A DNA stretch of 19,650 bases from Thermoproteota archaeon (GTDB lineage Archaea > Thermoproteota > Thermoprotei_A > Sulfolobales > Desulfurococcaceae): positions 1-19,650 of the forward strand of contig JAADCY010000125.1 of the NCBI GenBank assembly GCA_013154205.1, written 5' to 3'. A program made the translations under genes and the position numbers. The notes under the pieces were generated by a model. The model saw only the letters and a program-made list of their open reading frames with translations. It searched no databases and was not told where the DNA came from. Numbering within the stretch: the stretch's first letter is position 1; every line of letters begins with the position of its first letter. Positions 14,120 through 19,650 of the stretch are shown here, piece after piece.

Positions 14120-16498
14120 CTAGAAGCCTATTTTCCGTGGTATTATAATGTATATGTTGAGACAAGTATTCCCTGAGATCCTAACACCTATCACGGTTTC
14201 AACACTTATTGGGTAAGTCGTGTTCGTGTTTATCGTGATGTTCAAGTAGCCGTTGAAGGTCATATTGAATGGTAGTGCTGTAAATGTCTTGTTCGGCGTA
14301 AATATGTATGGGTTTATCATATCTTTTAGTAGCGGTGGTATTCCAGACACGATAACCGTTAGGCTTAGATGCTTATAGTGATCCTCACCCATGATCCTCA
14401 CAGTGATACTGGTGTTATAGATCCTTACGTACTTGTAATAAGTGTGCATTGGGTATGGATACATGGGTATAGTCTTAGCGGTAACAATAATGTTGGGGCA
14501 GCTTCTCCTCTCCTGTACGAGAAGCAAGAAGAGATCACCTACATGTATAAGCCGATCCTTTAGTGGAGGCATATGTAGTATGAGCACTCTGCTTGTAGAA
14601 CCTGTCTTAATGATTGCTCGGTAAGTATAGTTCTTGTAGCCCATAATGGATAATTCAACCGATACATCTCCGTACCGGGCATGCCACCCAGCAAATTTCA
14701 TGAGAGGCATTGTGTTCTCCATAGTGTTATGAAATATGGGCTTCAAACCCATGACAACTAGGTCTCGGCCTATCTTAGTAGAAGACCCTCTCTCGGCACG
14801 CCATACCGAGTACAGGACTTCCTCAACATCTCTTATTGTTCCCGAATTACCCAGTGTTCGAGGTATAGATGTATTTGAAGGTGTTAAGTACTTGTCGAGA
14901 AAGAACACGGTAATCCCGAGCCATTTCTCGATCCCACCATAGAGACTAGTGTTAATGGGTGCGTAACCAATTATTTCTTCAGCTATTTTGGCTGGTCTAC
15001 TCGATAATGATGTATTGGTGAGCCATAAGTATCTCGAGGGATCCAGGACGCCCAATGTGTATGCCCAAGCCGTGATAACGGCAGTATTTTTGGCCGGGGG
15101 TTTTTGACGTGTTATATTCATGTATATGTTCTTCATTAGCTCTACAGTCCAGTTATACCAAGGCATACGGAGCACTCGTGGCAGAAACCTCAATGCTTCG
15201 GGATAACCTGCTAGGACACCGTATACCCAGTTATATGTTCCCTTATTAACGGGAGGATCTACACTGTATAGTGTTGGGCCGGGATCAAGTATTATATTGT
15301 CGAGAAAACCGCCTCTCACCATATCTTTCCATGAAAGCCCAGCCGTATCCGTTATCTTTAGCAGTGCATCCGGTTTCCCGTCTCCATCGAGATCAATACC
15401 CTTGGAGGCTGTTCCGAAGATCTTTGATGGAACTAATAATACTGCTATACTATGTAGCCTACCCGTATGGGGGTCTCTACCGCTCAGCTTGAGTACTGGT
15501 GCTGAGAAAGCCGAGTCTCCAAGGATCATTGCTGAGAGGCTATAGTCTCCGCAGACCCCTATCTCGTTAAGCCTAATGTATAGCGGTGTCTCATAGATCT
15601 CGCCTGGACTACCATAGGATACTCCCGGATATGCTATGGCTCTTATCATTCGGGGGAGCTCCTCGATATATATCTTCTTAGCATCCATGCCCTCAGGATA
15701 CGTGAGCCTTATGGCGAGGCTGAAAGCAGGCTGTGCGACAAGGGACCAATACAGGGTTTCAAAGGTCTGCTCTAGCCAGCCGAGACTACTGGTTAACGGA
15801 TAGACTGGCATCGATAAGCCTACAATGGCTTCGACCGGGATTTGTTTCCCGTCAACGATTATCTTGCCGCCCATATTGGGGAAGGGTATTCTCCACAGGA
15901 CTTCTCTTACTCTATAATCATGGTACTTGTACAGGCCGTAGATCCTTAGGAGTGTTTCCTCCATGGACTGGTATCCTAGGCCGGAGAGGACTATGTATTT
16001 GGCCAATAAGTTATTCCATGCATACCAATCATTGATCTCTCCATAGATAACTGCTAGTGCTTCTTCGCGCAACGGTGTTTTGACCATGTATATCTCGATC
16101 CATAGCCTTGCTCCGTAGCTCATATTATAAGTACCGCTATATATTACTCCGCGGACATCCTGTATTCTATCATAGAGATAGCCGAAGAGATTATATGGTT
16201 TGACATCATACATGCCCTCCATTAACGGGTGAGGAGTCCTTGAGACCATCGTGTATGGCGGGGAGTCAAGCACCGTGGTGTGGTTGCCTGGACTATATAT
16301 CCATGCCAGGGGGCCCGGCAAAATTGCTGGAGAGCTTATGTTTTCGAGGAACACATTTATACTTGTGGAATCCATTGTCCGAAAGACCAGTGTTTTACCA
16401 TGGCCGGTGTAGTTTATCGTTATACTGGCTATGCCCGCCACTAGGACAGCTACTGCGATCATCGAGCCTAGCAGGACGAGTACTTTATGCTTGACCAT
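14120..16498 (-). CDS. Membrane-anchored extracellular protein with transglutaminase-like (Cys-His-Asp) core
   Basis: Numbered from the ATG at 16498 the product has 792 residues. An N-terminal signal-anchor (about 4-26, KVLVLLGSMIAVAVLVAG) is followed by a large ectodomain with many N-X-S/T sequons and no C-terminal membrane helix. In its middle IGVCGDYSLSA (Cys316), GRLHSIAVLL (His349) and KITDTAG (Asp384) are spaced and ordered like the catalytic triad of the transglutaminase/papain-like superfamily. Between His and Asp, DLDGDGKPDALL (369-380) is a calcium-binding EF/dockerin-type loop. In this superfamily the fold serves proteases, amidases or cross-linking enzymes; which applies here is unknown. 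The frame also opens at a TTG (16528), but a TATA box at 16542-16547 puts the transcript start near 16519, inside that extension, so the ATG is preferred. It is flanked by two paralogous secreted proteins, which are candidate substrates or partners by position only. Confidence 0.68.
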   Translation of the reverse strand: MVKHKVLVLLGSMIAVAVLVAGIASITINYTGHGKTLVFRTMDSTSINVFLENISSPAILPGPLAWIYSPGNHTTVLDSPPYTMVSRTPHPLMEGMYDVKPYNLFGYLYDRIQDVRGVIYSGTYNMSYGARLWIEIYMVKTPLREEALAVIYGEINDWYAWNNLLAKYIVLSGLGYQSMEETLLRIYGLYKYHDYRVREVLWRIPFPNMGGKIIVDGKQIPVEAIVGLSMPVYPLTSSLGWLEQTFETLYWSLVAQPAFSLAIRLTYPEGMDAKKIYIEELPRMIRAIAYPGVSYGSPGEIYETPLYIRLNEIGVCGDYSLSAMILGDSAFSAPVLKLSGRDPHTGRLHSIAVLLVPSKIFGTASKGIDLDGDGKPDALLKITDTAGLSWKDMVRGGFLDNIILDPGPTLYSVDPPVNKGTYNWVYGVLAGYPEALRFLPRVLRMPWYNWTVELMKNIYMNITRQKPPAKNTAVITAWAYTLGVLDPSRYLWLTNTSLSSRPAKIAEEIIGYAPINTSLYGGIEKWLGITVFFLDKYLTPSNTSIPRTLGNSGTIRDVEEVLYSVWRAERGSSTKIGRDLVVMGLKPIFHNTMENTMPLMKFAGWHARYGDVSVELSIMGYKNYTYRAIIKTGSTSRVLILHMPPLKDRLIHVGDLFLLLVQERRSCPNIIVTAKTIPMYPYPMHTYYKYVRIYNTSITVRIMGEDHYKHLSLTVIVSGIPPLLKDMINPYIFTPNKTFTALPFNMTFNGYLNITINTNTTYPISVETVIGVRISGNTCLNIYIIIPRKIGF

Positions 16499-16541
16499 CA
16501 AGAACCATCCTTGAGCTAGGGCCTCCAAGGTATTCTATTGC

Positions 16542-16547
16542 TATAAA
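16542..16547 (-). promoter_or_regulatory. TATA-box promoter of the transglutaminase-like gene
   Basis: TTTATA on the - strand, preceded by TATGGT. It predicts a transcription start near 16519, about 20 bases before the ATG at 16498. This decides against the upstream TTG. Confidence 0.5.
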
Positions 16548-16593
16548 ACCATAATATTCTATTAGGATTGAACACATCAAACCATAGGGCCTA

Positions 16594-16652
16594 GGAGCAG
16601 ACACGGGCCAGCAAGCCCTTCTGTGAACGGTTTACTGGTCAGTACCTGCTCC
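16594..16652. ncRNA. Possible structured RNA or long inverted-repeat element
   Basis: A 59-base element is closed by a perfect 7-base stem, GGAGCAG (16594-16600) with CTGCTCC (16646-16652). Inside is a hairpin GGGC/GCCC (16605-16608 with 16615-16618, six-base loop). The rest can form a weaker arm (TGAAC with GGTCA, one mismatch). The surrounding 70 bases have 42 G or C, more than the flanking gap. It lies between the terminator of the 570-residue protein gene and the promoter of the transglutaminase-like gene. It is not a tRNA: there is no T-loop consensus. It could be a small RNA, a leader structure or a protein-binding site; the strand is undetermined. Confidence 0.3.
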
Positions 16653-16666
16653 GCGGCTCTATCACC

Positions 16667-16672
16667 AAAAAA
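16667..16672 (-). terminator. T6 run after the secreted paralogue gene
   Basis: TTTTTT on the - strand, starting 4 bases past the stop codon of the 16677-18389 gene. No preceding hairpin. Confidence 0.45.
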
Positions 16673-16676
16673 CTCT

Positions 16677-18389
16677 CTAGATCCTGTTTGACGTGAAGCC
16701 AGCGACTAGTCCCGGCATTGATAGTAATGGTATGCTCCTACCATCGCTTAGCGATGCTGTTCCTCTAGCTATGGCTATCCCCTGCAGCATCCCGAAAGAT
16801 ATACCTGATACATGCATTACTTTTCCATTGACGATAAGTGTTATCGAGTTATGATATGACGAGTCATGTAGGCTCAATGTGACCATACTACGCCCTATTA
16901 ACAGGATCTGGTATGGGTTTGGCTTATCGAACTTTAACTTCGCTTTTACCATGACAGTGTCTCCAGGCTTCAGGAACATGGTCTTGTAGTTATATGGCCC
17001 TACGGAATAACGGAGGATTGTCGCTGTGCTTGGGATGGCTAGTAGGAAGAGATTTATTGATTTTACTCCTCCCGTTGCGCCTGTTTTTGCATCTTTCATT
17101 GTTTCTAGATAGGTGCCGAAAGTCTTTATCGTGCTTCCTACCGTGAAGTTCGATACTATATTACTGTATTCGTCGGGATATACGTCAGCCCGCAACATAT
17201 TGTAGAGTACCCAATAATCTATTATGCCTGATGAACCCGAATAACTCGTATGGATGTCTACACCGAACACATATGCTCTATCATAGTGGATGAATGCACG
17301 TAGATGCACTGGTTTCAGTGTGAAGAAGTTATAAGTGAATAATGTTAGTTTGCCCTTGAAGTTCGAGTACACTATATTGCCTATGTTGACACCAGCATAT
17401 GGGTAATTACCGTAGCTATCGACCTGTGCACCCGTAACATATAGCTGTCCTTGAGGGTTATCGACGTATATATCTTTGATAATGAGGTTGTTGATGTTTA
17501 CCTGTAGCCCCATAGTATAGATGCCTGCTAGTAATGTGTAGAGGTAGCTTGTATGGGATGTGAAGCTATTGATAACCAGGTTATTGACATCGAACTTGGC
17601 GGCGAAGCCGTGGAAGTGTAGATTGTCAAAGGTTGATATGAATCCCTCTGTTACTAATGCGATAAATCCGCGTAGGTACTGATGCTGCACAATGTTTTTC
17701 CCTAAATTAATGGATGCGTAGATGTTGCCGATATAGTCAGGTTCTATCCTATTATACCGGTAAACTCTGTGGATGCCGTAAACGTATAGCATGACCTTGT
17801 CTCCGACCCAGTCGATCATTTTAGACGGGCTGAATACTAGGTGTATAGTATTCATATCTATCCTGCCTACGCTATTGTCGAAATATATCATGTCCAGCTC
17901 GTTCCCGTAGGGGTCAGCAGCCGAGCTTACAATGGGTCCTTCGAACTTGATCGTTATACTGCCCTTCACAACGCCCACGGTGTCTAGCTTGATAATTCTG
18001 CTCAGCGTGCGTAAACCTGTATCATAGTTTTTCACAATAATTACTACGTTATCGAAGACAATGGTTCTAGCATCGACAAACGTTATTGCTGCTTCATCAT
18101 CGGTTCCTAGAGAGGCATATAGTTCCGTCTTTCCACGTATGATGACGCTTGCCCCGCGGAAGAACTTATAATACGTTCCACTGATGACTTTCGGCAGAGT
18201 CAGTGGATCCATCTTAGCGTTAGAGCCCTGGCCAGGATTTGATCTAGGCCTCGGTGGCACGGGATGTCCGGGGATGCCTGGATGCGCTGGTGGTGCCGAG
18301 ATTATAGGGATCACCTGGATCGCCAGGGATGCTATTAGGATCAAGGATAGAGTCGCTAATACAGTGTTCTTTCTATTCAATCCTACCAC
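16677..18389 (-). CDS. Secreted beta-rich surface protein, paralogue of the 12274-14043 product
   Basis: Unrecognised family, 570 residues. The signal peptide (about 7-31, VLATLSLILIASLAIQVIPIISA) is followed by a Pro/Gly-rich segment (PPAHPGIPGHPVPPRPRSNP), a beta-predicted body with repeated short alternating strands (AITFVDARTIVFDNVVIIV and similar), and a C-terminus without a membrane helix ending GFTSNRI. The overall plan and both ends match the 12274-14043 protein. For example, TLPKVISGTYYKF is like KLPSVIYGSYSYD, IRGKTELYASL is like LTGKTTFYSEV, and the last 85 residues are close to half identical by eye. The two genes therefore arose by duplication. The GTG start is the only one directly before the signal peptide; no clear Shine-Dalgarno is seen and the transcript is probably short-leadered. 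It lies upstream of the transglutaminase-like gene on the same strand, separated by a terminator, a hairpin element and a new promoter. Confidence 0.72.
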   Translation of the reverse strand: MVGLNRKNTVLATLSLILIASLAIQVIPIISAPPAHPGIPGHPVPPRPRSNPGQGSNAKMDPLTLPKVISGTYYKFFRGASVIIRGKTELYASLGTDDEAAITFVDARTIVFDNVVIIVKNYDTGLRTLSRIIKLDTVGVVKGSITIKFEGPIVSSAADPYGNELDMIYFDNSVGRIDMNTIHLVFSPSKMIDWVGDKVMLYVYGIHRVYRYNRIEPDYIGNIYASINLGKNIVQHQYLRGFIALVTEGFISTFDNLHFHGFAAKFDVNNLVINSFTSHTSYLYTLLAGIYTMGLQVNINNLIIKDIYVDNPQGQLYVTGAQVDSYGNYPYAGVNIGNIVYSNFKGKLTLFTYNFFTLKPVHLRAFIHYDRAYVFGVDIHTSYSGSSGIIDYWVLYNMLRADVYPDEYSNIVSNFTVGSTIKTFGTYLETMKDAKTGATGGVKSINLFLLAIPSTATILRYSVGPYNYKTMFLKPGDTVMVKAKLKFDKPNPYQILLIGRSMVTLSLHDSSYHNSITLIVNGKVMHVSGISFGMLQGIAIARGTASLSDGRSIPLLSMPGLVAGFTSNRI

Positions 18390-18420
18390 ACATGTACTTG
18401 GGTTAGAGATTACTAGTGCC

Positions 18421-18437
18421 TATATACAAATATAAGG
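18421..18437. promoter_or_regulatory. Divergent TATA region between the secreted paralogue and the 303-residue protein
   Basis: The stretch TATATACAAATATAAGG carries TATA-like hexamers readable on both strands. On the - strand, CCTTATA or GTATATA would start transcripts near 18398-18408, 10-20 bases before the GTG at 18389. On the + strand, a start near 18458 would leave about 38 bases before the TTG at 18496. Confidence 0.35.
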
Positions 18438-18495
18438 ATTTTGAGCCAAACACCTATAGGCGCGGCTACACCATAGGATGATTTAGGCGAATATA

Positions 18496-19407
18496 TTGGG
18501 TCAGTGCAAGGATCAAGAAATACTGATAAGTTTCATAGAAAAGCTGATCACCAGGTATAAGACAAAAGACTTACCTGTCGACAACCTCGGCAAGCCTAGG
18601 ATCAAGGGTGTCAAGCACAGGCTACTCTACATTAAAGTCCCCGAGGAGATCCCTGTATACAGTATTCTCAGGGTAGAGAAATGCTCTGAAGAAGATCCTA
18701 TCCGGAGGATTAACGAGATCATAAAAGCTATGGAGACCGGTGTCGGAGAATGGTTGAAACTATTGCGTGAAATAACGGGAAGGATAGGAGGAGTAGTATC
18801 ATGGCCTGCTAGGTCTAAGTGTCTCAACGAGAAACACTGTATTATCAAGTTCCTTGAGCGGACAAGACGTATAGGTGGGCTGATCTATATTGACTACTTC
18901 AAGGACTACGAGCTCCTAGTGCTACGCGTCCTACCACCCTATATGCCATTCGCATTGAAGCTAGCAGCCATGTTCTTCCCGGCAGGATATGTTCCGCTAA
19001 CCATGCTCATCAACAGGGTTATTTATGAAGCAATAATACCTATGGCCAGACTAGCCCCTCCGGGCCATCCCCTAGACATAGATCCTGAGAAGATAACTGA
19101 TTATGCTAAGAAACTAGGATCGCTTATCCTGCAGAGATACAATGAAGTATTGAGAACTAGTTCACTAGATATTGTCGAGCCGGAGTTGGAGTTGTTGAAA
19201 CATATTGATTACCCTATGGAGGAGCTAGTACTATACTTGACAGGTAAAGGCATATTTTTCGCGAAGCCGAGAAACGAGGAATGGGTTATTGAGCATAGGA
19301 TCATTGCGCCGCCTGTCAGTCCGGAAATGCTAATAGATTATATGAGTCTACGGGAAGCAGTGGAGACGACTTATCCCCCAGATGTAGAGGTGGACTTGTC
19401 CCTTTAG
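18496..19407 (+). CDS. Conserved-looking cytoplasmic protein of unknown function, upstream of elp3
   Basis: I do not recognise the family. The product has 303 residues with no signal peptide. It is charged and soluble-looking, except for a hydrophobic stretch at about 156-185 (MPFALKLAAMFFPAGYVPLTMLINRVIYEA), more likely a buried helix than a membrane anchor. It has four Cys: Cys4, Cys54 (VEKCSEED) and the pair KCLNEKHC at about 109-116. The pair is too few for an obvious metal site. The TTG start is forced: the frame has a stop at 18484-18486 and no ATG or GTG between. No Shine-Dalgarno is evident, so the transcript may be leaderless or weakly initiated. It ends 14 bases before elp3, and its stop overlaps the elp3 ribosome site, so the two are probably co-transcribed. 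That hints at a link with tRNA modification or translation, by position only. Confidence 0.7.
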   Translation: MGQCKDQEILISFIEKLITRYKTKDLPVDNLGKPRIKGVKHRLLYIKVPEEIPVYSILRVEKCSEEDPIRRINEIIKAMETGVGEWLKLLREITGRIGGVVSWPARSKCLNEKHCIIKFLERTRRIGGLIYIDYFKDYELLVLRVLPPYMPFALKLAAMFFPAGYVPLTMLINRVIYEAIIPMARLAPPGHPLDIDPEKITDYAKKLGSLILQRYNEVLRTSSLDIVEPELELLKHIDYPMEELVLYLTGKGIFFAKPRNEEWVIEHRIIAPPVSPEMLIDYMSLREAVETTYPPDVEVDLSL

Positions 19408-19421
19408 AGGGAGCCTGTTAC

Positions 19422-19650
19422 ATGCTGGGAGTAGGGAGGTTGAAGAAACCATCGAGAATGCTGAGCGGTGTCACAGTAGTAGCTGTAATGACACATCCTC
19501 TCCCCTGCCCAGGTAAATGCATTTATTGTCCAGGCGGGCCCGGCTGGGACGGGCCTAAAAGCTACTATGGTAACGAGCCAGCACTGAGAAGGGCTAGGAG
19601 GTTCGGCTTCCACCCTTATAGGCAGGTCTGGTGGCGTCTCCGCCAGTACG
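19422..19650 (+). CDS. elp3: Elp3-family tRNA uridine-34 modification enzyme, N-terminal fragment (3' end outside window)
   Basis: Radical-SAM/acetyltransferase enzyme that starts the 5-carboxymethyl modification of wobble uridine in tRNA, using SAM and acetyl-CoA. Only the first 76 codons are in the window. They show KKPSRMLSGVTVVAVMTHP (8-26), the iron-sulfur cysteines Cys29, Cys33 and Cys36 followed by CPGGPG, KSYYGNEPALRRARRF (46-61) and HPYRQVWWRLRQ, all typical of Elp3. The ATG is the only start in a frame open since a stop at 19296, with GAGGG 10 bases upstream. The protein therefore lacks the 50-80 residue N-terminal extension of longer Elp3 forms. The cysteine spacing C-x3-C-x2-C is one residue shorter than the C-x4-C-x2-C I expect in archaeal Elp3. 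Confidence 0.9.
   Translation, partial: MLGVGRLKKPSRMLSGVTVVAVMTHPLPCPGKCIYCPGGPGWDGPKSYYGNEPALRRARRFGFHPYRQVWWRLRQY

Noticed and set aside
16499..16528. Ten-residue N-terminal extension of the transglutaminase-like protein from a TTG start.
   Set aside because: The TATA box at 16542-16547 predicts transcription starting downstream of that TTG, and the ATG directly precedes the signal anchor.
1..19650. CRISPR array, insertion sequence or integrase attachment site.
   Set aside because: No regularly spaced direct repeats, no transposase- or integrase-like frame, and no tRNA gene that could act as an attachment site were seen.

Overview
The window looks like a stretch of an anaerobic hyperthermophilic crenarchaeon, most likely of the Desulfurococcales type. 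The signs are archaeal TATA boxes 25-30 bases ahead of genes, many TTG starts, AGG/AGA arginine and ATA isoleucine codons, short T-run terminators, an archaeal Elp3, and a cell-surface protein with the architecture of a tetrabrachion/SlaB-type S-layer stalk. The genus is an inference; no rRNA or tRNA gene is visible.

Layout. (1) 1-6300 is a cell-surface block. It holds a 5'-truncated, C-terminally membrane-anchored GH12 endoglucanase on the + strand. Convergent to it are, on the - strand, a Thr-rich membrane-anchored surface protein, a GC-rich spacer that is either a 50-residue ORF or a structured RNA, and a stalk protein of about 1,100 residues with a coiled coil of about 445 residues and a C-terminal membrane anchor. 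(2) 6400-12050 is a C1/cobalamin block, mostly on the - strand. It has a small membrane protein, a RACo-type reductive activator of corrinoid proteins, one + strand surface gene set in between, and a tight three-gene operon: MetF-like reductase, folate-domain-free 'core' methionine synthase, and free-standing MetH-like corrinoid protein. (3) 12270-18390 is a second surface block: two paralogous secreted proteins with no membrane anchor, on opposite strands, flanking a membrane-anchored protein with a transglutaminase-like Cys-His-Asp core and a calcium-type loop. (4) 18496-19650 has an unrecognised 303-residue protein followed by the first 76 codons of Elp3.

How the genes fit together. The C1 block reads as a dispersed version of cobalamin-dependent methionine synthase. 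The MetF-like protein would make a methyl-pterin, the corrinoid protein would carry the methyl group, and the core MetE-like protein would pass it to homocysteine at a zinc site. RACo would restore oxidised cobalamin by ATP-dependent reduction, replacing the SAM-dependent activation domain of MetH. The methyl-pterin:corrinoid methyltransferase domain of MetH is not seen here. The surface genes code for exported proteins with many N-glycosylation sequons and fit a glycosylated S-layer and attached enzymes.

The most interesting candidates are the split methionine synthase cassette and the paralogue/transglutaminase-like surface cluster. No gene-free stretch exceeds about 235 bases. I saw no CRISPR array, insertion sequence, rRNA or tRNA.
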